DNA of 20,847 bases, taken from contig UQGP01000039.1 of the NCBI GenBank assembly GCA_900540625.1, forward strand, positions 1 to 20,847, given 5' to 3'. The DNA is from an uncultured Porphyromonadaceae bacterium (GTDB taxonomy: Bacteria > Bacteroidota > Bacteroidia > Bacteroidales > Muribaculaceae). The position numbers and the translations under genes are program-made. Each line of letters begins with the position of its first letter. Position 1 is the first letter of the stretch. Below, piece by piece: positions 14,837 to 20,847 of this stretch. The notes beneath the pieces are model-generated. The model was not told the DNA's origin. It searched no databases and was given only the letters and a program-made list of their open reading frames with translations.

Positions 14837-15481
14837 TTAGTGTAACAGTATGGTATCGGATGCTCGTCGCACGTGCATCGGCTGACGGCTTATAGTAAGG
14901 CGATATAGGTGCTTGCCCATCACAAAAGTGTCGCCGTCGGTAAGTCGCACCATCGTCCCTTCGGGCAGGCGTACTCCGTTGACAAAAGTACCGTTGGCGC
15001 TACCGGCATCACGCAACAGCACCTCCGTACCGGCAGCCATACTGCGCACGGTAATTACCACTTGGCATCGGCTCATGTAATGCTCCGGATCGTCAAACAG
15101 AATTTGGGCACGTGGCGTAGCGGTGCGGCGCCCCACTGTATTGTCGCCGGGCAGGAGATTATGGCTCTCGCCGGTGTCAACATTTTCGAGCGTAACAACG
15201 GCCTCGTGCTGCTCGTGCAAACGCATAGTAGCCTGAGCCGAAGGCTTCTGTGACTGCGGCGGCAACGATGGCGACTGCAAAGGCGCTTGCACCGGCTGTC
15301 GTGTCGAGTCGGCAAGTACACGCGGACGCAATTCGATGAAGTCGCGCACCATGCCTCGCGTATGGCAGTGCGGACACTCTATGGGTGCGTCCTTGTAATT
15401 AGGAAAAACCTTAAAGGACAGCACCTTGGCGCAATCCTTATTGGGACAGCGCACATATGCTTTTGTCGGGTCTGGCGTCAC
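14837..15481 (-). CDS. zinc-ribbon plus FHA-domain protein
   Basis: This 214-residue cytoplasmic protein has two parts. The N-terminal zinc ribbon has four Cys (C12, C17, C36, C39 in RCPNKDC and IECPHCHTRG). After a Pro/Gln-rich linker (about 58-88) comes an FHA domain (about 95-198) with the phosphothreonine-binding features TVGR (115-118), MSRCQVVI (136-143; the usual Ser-Arg-x-His has Cys in place of His) and GSANGTFVNG (160-169). FHA domains dock to phosphothreonine, so the adjacent Hanks kinase (14 bases downstream) probably creates its ligand. The zinc ribbon could bind nucleic acid or RNA polymerase; that is a guess. It follows the acidic protein gene by 24 bases. Confidence 0.92.
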   Translation of the reverse strand: MTPDPTKAYVRCPNKDCAKVLSFKVFPNYKDAPIECPHCHTRGMVRDFIELRPRVLADSTRQPVQAPLQSPSLPPQSQKPSAQATMRLHEQHEAVVTLENVDTGESHNLLPGDNTVGRRTATPRAQILFDDPEHYMSRCQVVITVRSMAAGTEVLLRDAGSANGTFVNGVRLPEGTMVRLTDGDTFVMGKHLYRLTISRQPMHVRRASDTILLH

Positions 15482-15505
15482 TGTCTTGATTCGTGTATGA
15501 TGCTG

Positions 15506-16483
15506 TTATACAAAGTCGGAGACATCGGCGTTGTTATCAAAATCGGACATATCCACGTCGTTGTTGGCGAAGTCCTGATCGTAGCCAGTTGACGGATTGA
15601 CCTGAGCAATGTCATTTGATGCATATTGGTCGGCAGCGACCGTGCCGTCTTGGCTTTGCATGCTACCTTGTATATCGCCAACGGTGATATTGTATTCGGA
15701 GATGTTGTGCATCTCGTCCTCGGATATTTGGCCGTCGCCATTGTCATCGTGCACAAGAACATCCATCACCTGATCATTGTCTATGTCCACAAGCATTGCA
15801 TGCTCGCCGTTGATGTCAATTGCTGCGATATTGATTTGGCTGCCGTCCTCGCCCTGTACGGATTCAAGACCGAGTATGCGTACCTCGTCATCGTCTACTG
15901 TGTCTACCTGCACCATATCGTGCTGCACATTTTCACTTTGACCGTCGTGCGTATACTTATCCGTGGTTTCGTCCACGACGGAGTGGTCGGTATGGGCGGA
16001 TGCCGTATGAGCGGAGGTTTCGGCATGGCTGCCACGTATGGCTGCGACCTCAAAATCGTGTCTTTCCTGAGCGCTCATTCCGTCCCATTCGTTCTTGTAA
16101 TAGGTACCGTAAACCCGTCCGTGCCATTCGAAGGCACCGCCGGCACCCACCTCGGCACGCGCTGCGGCAAACGCTTGCGAAAACGACATATTATCGTTAA
16201 CCCCTGTCGCTATAGGCGGCAATCCGGATTCTGTCTCAGCAGTAGCCGCTGCGGCTTGTTCCTCAATCTCGGAGGCTTCGGCGGCACGCACTGCATCTTC
16301 GGTCGTATCCGCCGACAATACAGGATCATTTTCAGAGACCACATAAGCCGGATCAACAGCCTCGGTAATATTGTCTCGGGTGTCAGCTCCGTCCATCATT
16401 CCGGGGGCGGCGGACACGCTGTCCGTAGCGGCAACGTTACCCGTCGCCAAATTCTCTTTGAAGGAGGATGTATCGTTATTCAT
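15506..16483 (-). CDS. acidic EF-hand-containing protein of unknown function
   Basis: This 325-residue, very acidic protein has no signal peptide or membrane segment, so it is probably cytoplasmic. The N-terminal 95 residues are low-complexity (Ala/Asp/Glu/Thr). A short conserved-looking block follows at about 99-144 (MSFSQAFAAARAEVGAGGAF, EWHGRVYGTYYKNEWDGMSA), which I recall from Bacteroidales proteins encoded beside FHA/kinase genes but cannot name. Residues 246-257 (DDNGDGQISEDE) form a complete 12-residue EF-hand loop (D246, N248, D250, G251, I253, E257); a looser Asp-rich loop precedes it at 233-244. The C-terminus is Asp/Asn-rich with repeated DMSDF/DVSDF. It is first in the operon, upstream of the FHA and kinase genes, so it may be the kinase substrate or a Ca2+-responsive partner. 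Confidence 0.85.
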   Translation of the reverse strand: MNNDTSSFKENLATGNVAATDSVSAAPGMMDGADTRDNITEAVDPAYVVSENDPVLSADTTEDAVRAAEASEIEEQAAAATAETESGLPPIATGVNDNMSFSQAFAAARAEVGAGGAFEWHGRVYGTYYKNEWDGMSAQERHDFEVAAIRGSHAETSAHTASAHTDHSVVDETTDKYTHDGQSENVQHDMVQVDTVDDDEVRILGLESVQGEDGSQINIAAIDINGEHAMLVDIDNDQVMDVLVHDDNGDGQISEDEMHNISEYNITVGDIQGSMQSQDGTVAADQYASNDIAQVNPSTGYDQDFANNDVDMSDFDNNADVSDFV

Positions 16484-16555
16484 CTTGCTAAACGTTTTAT
16501 ACGGTTATCGGTAAGCTATGTTTTGTCTGTAGTACGTCATTTCGCTGACGCATTG

Positions 16556-16588
16556 CAAAGGTAGCACTTCCTTTGACCGAAAGTCAAG
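16556..16588 (-). promoter_or_regulatory. promoter of the kinase/FHA operon
   Basis: On the minus strand a perfect -7 element TACCTTTG (16563-16556) has a near-consensus -33 (CTTG, 16588-16585) 21 bases upstream. The start near 16550 leaves a leader of about 67 bases before the ATG at 16483. Confidence 0.6.
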
Positions 16589-16742
16589 TTTCGGCACGCA
16601 TAAAGGACGAAATACCACGTTAAAATGACAAAACGTCGCAGCACTTCACTGCAAAGATACATACTATTGCCGAAACAGACAAACCAGACATTCATGTGTC
16701 TTCATGAACAAAAGCAATGTCCGCCGTATGATCAATTATGCG

Positions 16743-16750
16743 TATATTTG
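16743..16750 (+). promoter_or_regulatory. -7 element of the aspartyl protease gene
   Basis: TATATTTG matches TAnnTTTG; no good -33 element is visible at the right distance. It lies 22 bases before the ATG at 16773 and downstream of an earlier in-frame ATG at 16704, so it supports the shorter start. Confidence 0.5.
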
Positions 16751-16772
16751 CATCACAATAAACAACACGATC

Positions 16773-17720
16773 ATGAGAATTTCAATCCAAAGCATAGCCA
16801 CAACATTGATATGCACCTTCGCGTCATTATACACAAGCGCTCGCATGGTCGACCACGAACCGGTAGGTGTAATACCTTTTTCTATTGCGGAGGATAATCG
16901 TATATATGTCACCGCCTTTGTCAACGGCTCGGACTCACTTAACTTCCTCGTCGACACAGGCGCTTCGTCAATCGTTTTGAACACAAATTCACCTAAGCTC
17001 AAGGGATTTATACACAACGGCGAAACGGCCCAAAACTTAGGATCTACCGGAGAAAACGACATCGAATACAGCAACGACAACTCGGTCGATATAGGCACAA
17101 TCCACTATGACAAAGCCGGATGTGCGCATATCCCCTATCCACCCGAGTATTGGGACGGCGTTTTCGGCCTGAACGGGTTGGCCGCATTCAACATCGAAAT
17201 CAATTACGATGACTTCAAAATATATTGCTATGCCAAAGAGCCCTTGGAAATTAACGATCTCAGGCATACTGTATCGATTCCCTTCATCTACAAATACAAC
17301 GTACCATTCATCAAGCTGCCTGTTAGGATTAACGGAATACTTCATAACCTTACGCTTGAAGTAGACACCGGCTCGGACCGCGTCATCGACCTGAACACGC
17401 CGTTCGTAAACAAGCATCAACTTCTTGGCACACAAAAGCCTTTTGCCATTTCGCGCATAGCAAGTTCGGACGGCGGAAGCGGAGAACTGAAGAACGTGTT
17501 TTTTGACGAAGTCATCGTCGGCCCGTACATAATGCCGAAAGTCGCAGGAGCATTTTCGACGCTTACCGCCGGGATGCAAAGCAAAGACGACATCGACGGA
17601 ATGATCGGCAACAATTTCTTAAAGCGGTTCAACATGCTTATCGACTTCAAAAGCGACATACTGTACCTACAGCCTAACAACTTCTACTACACACCTTTTT
17701 ATAACTTCTTGGTGAAATAG
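16773..17720 (+). CDS. secreted aspartyl protease-like protein (two DTG motifs)
   Basis: This 315-residue exported protein is related to pepsin/retropepsin-like proteases. A signal peptide (about 1-23, MRISIQSIATTLICTFASLY) is followed by two half-domains, each with an active-site triad: FLVDTGASSIVLN (58-70, D61) and LEVDTGSDRVIDL (195-207, D198). Each half has a later hydrophobic-Gly segment (VFGLNGLAAFN and MIGNNFLKRF), as expected for an aspartic-protease fold within one chain. The frame is open to an ATG at 16704, but the signal peptide and the -7 element at 16743-16750 favour 16773. It is monocistronic and divergent from the kinase operon. The target substrate is unknown. Similar proteins are common in Bacteroidales. 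Confidence 0.88.
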   Translation: MRISIQSIATTLICTFASLYTSARMVDHEPVGVIPFSIAEDNRIYVTAFVNGSDSLNFLVDTGASSIVLNTNSPKLKGFIHNGETAQNLGSTGENDIEYSNDNSVDIGTIHYDKAGCAHIPYPPEYWDGVFGLNGLAAFNIEINYDDFKIYCYAKEPLEINDLRHTVSIPFIYKYNVPFIKLPVRINGILHNLTLEVDTGSDRVIDLNTPFVNKHQLLGTQKPFAISRIASSDGGSGELKNVFFDEVIVGPYIMPKVAGAFSTLTAGMQSKDDIDGMIGNNFLKRFNMLIDFKSDILYLQPNNFYYTPFYNFLVK

Positions 17721-17792
17721 TCCCAACGTCTCATGTCATGCCTACGGCCAAATGAAACGCTCCGTCCCGCCCGTCGTATGGCCGAAAATAGC

Positions 17793-17800
17793 TATCTTTG
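17793..17800 (+). promoter_or_regulatory. -7 element immediately before prmC
   Basis: TATCTTTG matches TAnnTTTG and ends only 4 bases before the prmC ATG (17805). If used, transcription would begin at or within a base or two of the start codon, giving a leaderless mRNA. No -33 element is apparent. Confidence 0.45.
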
Positions 17801-17804
17801 TCGT

Positions 17805-18668
17805 ATGAATACCGTCAAGGAAATACGCGAAGGCATTGTCCGCAGCCTGACGCCGCACGTCGGCAAAGACGAGGCGGAAGCCATGGCTCGCATCCTACTC
17901 GAAGATGTCGCCGGAGTGTCGCGCACCGACGCCGTCATCAATCCCGGACGCATCCTCGAAGACGCCACGGCGGCACGTATCGATGCCGTAGTCGGGCGAG
18001 TGGCCAAAGGCGAGCCGCTGCAATATGTCCTTGGTGAAGCCGTATTTATGGGTATGCGCCTGCGCGTAACGCCGCACACCCTGATACCGCGCCCCGAGAC
18101 TGCCGGGCTGGTGGACATTATCACCGACTCTTATTCAGACGCCAAAGACCTGCAAATCATAGACATCGGAACCGGCAGCGGGTGCATAGCCATCGCATTG
18201 GCCCGCGCCCTGCCCTATTGTGCTGTGACGGCTGCCGACATCAGCGCCGAAGCGCTCGCCGTGGCCTCGTACAATGCCTCGGCTCTCGGCGCATCCAATG
18301 TCAAGTGCATCCGATTGGATGCCTTGCACCTTCCGACACCGGCAGCGCCACTCTACGACATCATCGTCAGCAATCCGCCGTACGTCACCGTCGCCGAGAA
18401 GGCGGATATGGACCGACGCGTGCTGGACTACGAACCTGGCACGGCTCTATTCGTCCCCGATGATGACCCGTTGCGCTTTTATCGCGCCATCGCCGTTTAT
18501 GCGCAATCAGCGCTACGCCCCGGCGGTTCGCTGTATTTTGAAATCAATCCTCTGTATGCCACCGATATGGAACAGATGCTGCGCTCTCTCGCCTTTGAAG
18601 ACGTGGACATCCGTCGTGATTACAGGGGTAAAAAACGTTATGCCGTATGCCGTTGTCCCGAAAAATAG
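17805..18668 (+). CDS. prmC: peptide chain release factor N5-glutamine methyltransferase
   Basis: PrmC (HemK) methylates the Gln of the GGQ motif of release factors RF1 and RF2, using S-adenosylmethionine, to speed translation termination. At 287 residues it is of normal length. An N-terminal helical domain (about 1-85) binds the release factor; then come the conserved IPRPET (94-99), the SAM-binding DIGTGSGCIAIALA (120-133) and the catalytic NPPY (190-193). The frame is open to an ATG at 17733, but homologous sequence begins at MNTVKEIREGI, so 17805 is used. The 3' end overlaps recX by 22 bases, showing a prmC-recX operon, a common pairing in Bacteroidales. Confidence 0.96.
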   Translation: MNTVKEIREGIVRSLTPHVGKDEAEAMARILLEDVAGVSRTDAVINPGRILEDATAARIDAVVGRVAKGEPLQYVLGEAVFMGMRLRVTPHTLIPRPETAGLVDIITDSYSDAKDLQIIDIGTGSGCIAIALARALPYCAVTAADISAEALAVASYNASALGASNVKCIRLDALHLPTPAAPLYDIIVSNPPYVTVAEKADMDRRVLDYEPGTALFVPDDDPLRFYRAIAVYAQSALRPGGSLYFEINPLYATDMEQMLRSLAFEDVDIRRDYRGKKRYAVCRCPEK

Positions 18669-19141
18669 TTACTCCGGAGAAAGCTCTGGCACGCCTCGAG
18701 GAGCTGTGTGTCCGCGGCGAGCGTTGCGAAAGCGAATTGCGCACAAAACTGCGGACATGGCAAATCGCCTCCGCCGATGCCGACGCCGTCATCGACAGCC
18801 TGCGGCGACGTCGTTTCTTTGACGATGCTCGCTTTGCTCATGCCTTCGTAACTGACAAGGTACGCTTTGCGCGCTGGGGTCGCATCAAGATATCTATGGC
18901 ACTGCGAGCCAAGCGTATAGACCGCGATATAGCCGCCGAAGCCTTGGCCGAAATCGACGAACGCATCTATACCGAGGCTTTGGAAGCGGTCATCGCCGCC
19001 GCCGTGCGCCGCATAGGCGATGAAGCGGCACATACCTACGAGGGACGTACTCGCGTATTCCGCGCCGCCGTCAGTCGCGGCTTCGAAAGCGATATTGCGG
19101 CCTCGACCATACGTCGACATTTAGCCGACAGGCGCGACTAA
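18647..19141 (+). CDS. recX: regulatory protein RecX
   Basis: RecX inhibits RecA filament growth and so limits homologous recombination and SOS induction. This 164-residue protein is built of the usual three-helix repeats: ALARLEELCVRGERCESELR and WQIASADADAVIDSLRRRRF (about 12-57), then FFDDARFAHAFVTDKVRFARWG (57-78), KISMALRAKRIDRDIAAEAL (about 81-100), and a C-terminal repeat ending RGFESDIAASTIRRHL. The start codon lies inside the end of prmC (22-base overlap), pointing to translational coupling. It converges on the alkyltransferase gene, 28 bases away, with no obvious terminator between. Confidence 0.92.
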   Translation: MPLSRKIVTPEKALARLEELCVRGERCESELRTKLRTWQIASADADAVIDSLRRRRFFDDARFAHAFVTDKVRFARWGRIKISMALRAKRIDRDIAAEALAEIDERIYTEALEAVIAAAVRRIGDEAAHTYEGRTRVFRAAVSRGFESDIAASTIRRHLADRRD

Positions 19142-19169
19142 TCCCCACCCCCACGAAGAAATCTGCTCG

Positions 19170-19685
19170 TTACTGCTCGATATTGGATGCCTCGAGCGTC
19201 AGAAGCGTTGTTTTGGCAGCAAGACCGCCGGCAAATCCGGTGAGCGACCCGTCGCTGCCTATCACTCTATGGCACGGCACAATGATAGATATCGGATTGG
19301 CTCCGACGGCAGCAGCGACGGCCTGAAATCCGCGAGGACATCCGGCCGCATGCGCCACGGCACCGTATGACATCGTCGTCCCATACGGTATCGTTGTCAG
19401 AACATCCCATACACGATGTTGGAACGGCGTCCCCACGGCGCCAAGTTTCAAGTCAAAGGCCGTGCGCTTCGATGCAAAATATTGGTCCAACTGAGATACC
19501 ACCTCAGCCATAGCCGCTGACTCCGGATCGTGGACTATCGGCCCGACGGCAGCGGCAAGTTTGCGCATATTGCAGTCATAATGCCGGTTATCTATCCAGT
19601 CGCAAAGGCACAATGCTCCGGTCGTGCTATCGACACCGAGCATCAATCGGCCCGCAGGCGAGGTGTATTGACGAGTATACAGCAT
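19170..19685 (-). CDS. ogt: methylated-DNA--[protein]-cysteine S-methyltransferase
   Basis: This 171-residue O6-alkylguanine-DNA alkyltransferase repairs O6-alkylguanine by moving the alkyl group to its own Cys. The N-terminal ribonuclease-like domain is at about 1-80; the C-terminal domain has FQHRVWDVLTTIPYGTTMSY (88-107) and the active site VPCHRVIG (136-143, Cys138). Unusually, the helix-turn-helix position that holds the arginine finger in most relatives (RAVG, Arg128 in human AGT) reads QAVAAAVG here. The ATG at 19685 overlaps the stop of the upstream small gene (TGATG), so the two are translationally coupled. A TTG 3 bases upstream is less likely. Confidence 0.93.
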   Translation of the reverse strand: MLYTRQYTSPAGRLMLGVDSTTGALCLCDWIDNRHYDCNMRKLAAAVGPIVHDPESAAMAEVVSQLDQYFASKRTAFDLKLGAVGTPFQHRVWDVLTTIPYGTTMSYGAVAHAAGCPRGFQAVAAAVGANPISIIVPCHRVIGSDGSLTGFAGGLAAKTTLLTLEASNIEQ

Positions 19686-19945
19686 CAATAATCGTCGTCA
19701 TCAAAGAGACCACTTGACGAAGATCCGAAACAGTCGGAGTCTCCCATGCCGCCATAATGATAATGATCGTCAGGATCGTCCATCAAACTGTCGTGGTGCG
19801 TGGAATGCCACGGAAAATCATCGTCAATACTGTTGTGATAGCCTCCTATGGGAGGAATCACACTATTGTCATCGTGGTGACAACTACGGCCTCCAAACAG
19901 CCAGTCCAAGACGATTAAATCTCTAAGTAAACCCCAAAGTGACAT
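19685..19945 (-). CDS. His/Asp-rich small protein coupled to ogt
   Basis: This is an 86-residue protein of unknown family. The N-terminal 18 residues (MSLWGLLRDLIVLDWLFG) form a short amphipathic or hydrophobic segment. The rest is low-complexity: about 20 Asp, 8 or 9 His, two Cys, Gly and Ser, in patches such as SCHHDDN, WHSTHHDS and DDPDDHYHYGG, ending GLFDDDDY. This composition suggests metal binding or a disordered segment; I see no catalytic motif. The stop codon shares a base with the ogt start (TGATG). A -7 element (20001-20008) and a small hairpin (19973-19989) lie upstream. It may be a genuine gene, as the frame is open, coupled and promoter-linked, but the low complexity leaves some doubt. 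Confidence 0.7.
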   Translation of the reverse strand: MSLWGLLRDLIVLDWLFGGRSCHHDDNSVIPPIGGYHNSIDDDFPWHSTHHDSLMDDPDDHYHYGGMGDSDCFGSSSSGLFDDDDY

Positions 19946-19972
19946 ATTTGCTTTGATTATAGTTTTACGTCC

Positions 19973-19989
19973 GGCGCATTATCTGCGCC
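19973..19989. other. small hairpin in the leader of the His/Asp-rich gene
   Basis: GGCGCA (19973-19978) and TGCGCC (19984-19989) form a perfect 6-base stem with a 5-base loop, within the predicted 5' leader and about 28 bases before the ATG at 19945. Confidence 0.5.
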
Positions 19990-20000
19990 TTTTATCACTG

Positions 20001-20008
20001 CAAATATA
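20001..20008 (-). promoter_or_regulatory. -7 element of the small gene-ogt operon
   Basis: On the minus strand TATATTTG matches TAnnTTTG. No -33 TTTG is seen at 19-21 bases. The start near 19995 would give a leader of about 50 bases. Confidence 0.45.
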
Positions 20009-20153
20009 CACATTTTCGAGCGTTTGCACGGCACAAACCTCAACCTTTTTTCGGCCTTGACTGCCGTCTCATACGCCGTTATACGGTATGGGCACAATTC
20101 CCGAGAGCCTAAGCCGACGAGACTCGTCAATGCAAGGCAGAACCGATTGACGG

Positions 20154-20414
20154 CTACTTTTGCGACATTAACGCCTCGTCTATGGCACGAGACAATTGAT
20201 CCGGGCAACTGGTGCCCTTGACGCCGCATTGGATGCCGTGAAGGCGACGCGAGACTTCGCGTGCGTCCATGCCTTCTATCAAAGAAGACAAGCCGCTGAG
20301 GTTGCCCATGCAGCCACCCGTGAATTGCAAGTCGTGTATGCGTCCATCCTCGATTGAAAACTCGATATTACGCGAACATGTGCCGTGCGGTGTGTATGTA
20401 TATTTCTGTTTCAT
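20154..20414 (-). CDS. TSCPD-domain protein (TIGR03905-like)
   Basis: This 86-residue protein contains a single TSCPD domain, the Cys-rich fold also found at the C-terminus of some ribonucleotide reductases. Visible features are YTPHGTCSRNIEFSIEDGRI (about 7-26), the FTGGCMGNLSGLSSLIEGM segment (31-49) and the naming motif GTSCPDQLSRAI (67-78). Four Cys (C13, C35, C63, C70) could bind a metal. The length is normal for the stand-alone family, whose function is not established. The start at 20414 is the only ATG consistent with the domain. No clear promoter or terminator is visible, and it stands alone between the ogt unit and the tRNA gene. Confidence 0.88.
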   Translation of the reverse strand: MKQKYTYTPHGTCSRNIEFSIEDGRIHDLQFTGGCMGNLSGLSSLIEGMDAREVSRRLHGIQCGVKGTSCPDQLSRAIDEALMSQK

Positions 20415-20521
20415 TGTATCGTAGTATTTATTCTTCAGCTCTTATAAATTTGACACCCGACATATCCCATGTATTTGGACGTGCCGTATCTGCCGAAGCA
20501 CGACACGACACATCCGCAGAC

Positions 20522-20565
20522 AAAAAAGGTCGCCGACGTGGGTGGGATGTGGGGTGTCGGCGACC
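20522..20565 (-). terminator. terminator of tRNA-Leu
   Basis: The arms GGTCGCCGAC (20528-20537) and GTCGGCGACC (20556-20565) pair perfectly over 10 bases with an 18-base G-rich loop, and on the minus strand are followed by TTTTTTG (20527-20521). It lies 49 bases past the tRNA 3' end. Confidence 0.85.
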
Positions 20566-20614
20566 ATACCGAAAGTGTCTCGCGACACGTTTCGAGTTGG
20601 GGATGATGGATGTG

Positions 20615-20699
20615 TGCTCGAAGTGGGACTCGAACCCACACAGCCGGTAATGGCCAAGGGATTTTAAGTCCCTCGTGTCTACCATTCCACCATTCGAGC
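20615..20699 (-). tRNA. tRNA-Leu (anticodon UAA)
   Basis: The minus strand gives an 85-base class II tRNA. The acceptor arms GCTCGAA (20699-20693) and TTCGAGC (20622-20616) pair perfectly, with discriminator A at 20615. The anticodon arm has loop CTTAAAA (20668-20662) with anticodon TAA at 20666-20664. The T arm GTGGGTTCGAGTCCCAC is intact, and a long variable arm (about 14 bases) is as expected for leucine. No CCA is encoded. It has its own promoter and terminator. Confidence 0.96.
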
Positions 20700-20738
20700 G
20701 TATGTCAATGTTCTGCCGTCACTTTCGTTACGGCCTCG

Positions 20739-20770
20739 CAAAGGTAGGCATTTTATTCCACTCCACCAAA
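20739..20770 (-). promoter_or_regulatory. promoter of tRNA-Leu
   Basis: On the minus strand TTTG (20770-20767) is followed after 20 bases by TACCTTTG (20746-20739), a full consensus match. The start near 20733 leaves about 34 bases of 5' leader for RNase P to remove. Confidence 0.75.
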
Positions 20771-20847
20771 CACCCTTTCACAAAAAAAACGCATGTAGAG
20801 TCAAGTGGCAAGTGCAAAATTAATGAATCATTTTGTAGAACTCAATT

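Noticed and set aside
15626..16564. 312-codon plus-strand ORF opposite the acidic protein
   Set aside because: It is a shadow of the Asp-rich coding strand (Asp codons read as Ile/Val on the other strand), giving a falsely hydrophobic protein.

Overview
The window looks like chromosomal DNA of a Bacteroidales bacterium, most likely a Muribaculaceae-type gut species. Evidence: the promoter elements of the phylum (TTTG, 19-21 bases, TAnnTTTG) occur upstream of at least eight transcription units, Shine-Dalgarno sequences are mostly absent, base composition is near 50% G+C, there are many short lipoproteins, and two secreted proteins end in the short C-terminal tails common in Bacteroidales. The family assignment is inference; the phylum/order is well supported.

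Layout. 49-1916 (minus) is a four-gene operon of small envelope proteins from one tandemly duplicated family. Divergent from it, 2163-3811 (plus) is an ECF sigma factor, a single-pass probable anti-sigma factor and a Spy/CpxP-like periplasmic protein, a likely envelope-stress module. The intergenic space at 3812-4065 holds two back-to-back terminators and an unusual array of 9-base repeats arranged around a small palindrome. 4066-6201 (minus) is a large secreted protein with two near-identical copies of a 253-residue unit. 6533-9160 (minus) is alaS, with a very long hairpin downstream. 9309-9647 (plus) is a MerR-type regulator with a TTG start. 9958-10996 (plus) is a secreted protein whose frame is broken just after the signal peptide.

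11220-16483 (minus) is a tightly spaced six-gene run: an acidic EF-hand-containing protein, a zinc-ribbon/FHA protein, a membrane Hanks-type Ser/Thr kinase, a membrane sensor histidine kinase without an adjacent response regulator, an S1/P1 nuclease and a small AT-rich lipoprotein. The kinase, FHA protein and histidine kinase together suggest a phospho-signalling system, with the acidic protein as a possible substrate or Ca2+ sensor. This is the most interesting candidate system in the window.

16773-17720 (plus) is a secreted pepsin/retropepsin-like protease. 17805-19141 (plus) is prmC-recX, overlapping. 19170-19945 (minus) is a His/Asp-rich small protein translationally coupled to an O6-alkylguanine alkyltransferase that has Gln at the usual arginine-finger position. 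20154-20414 (minus) is a TSCPD-domain protein, and 20615-20699 (minus) is tRNA-Leu(UAA) with its own promoter and terminator. No insertion sequence, CRISPR array or prophage was seen.
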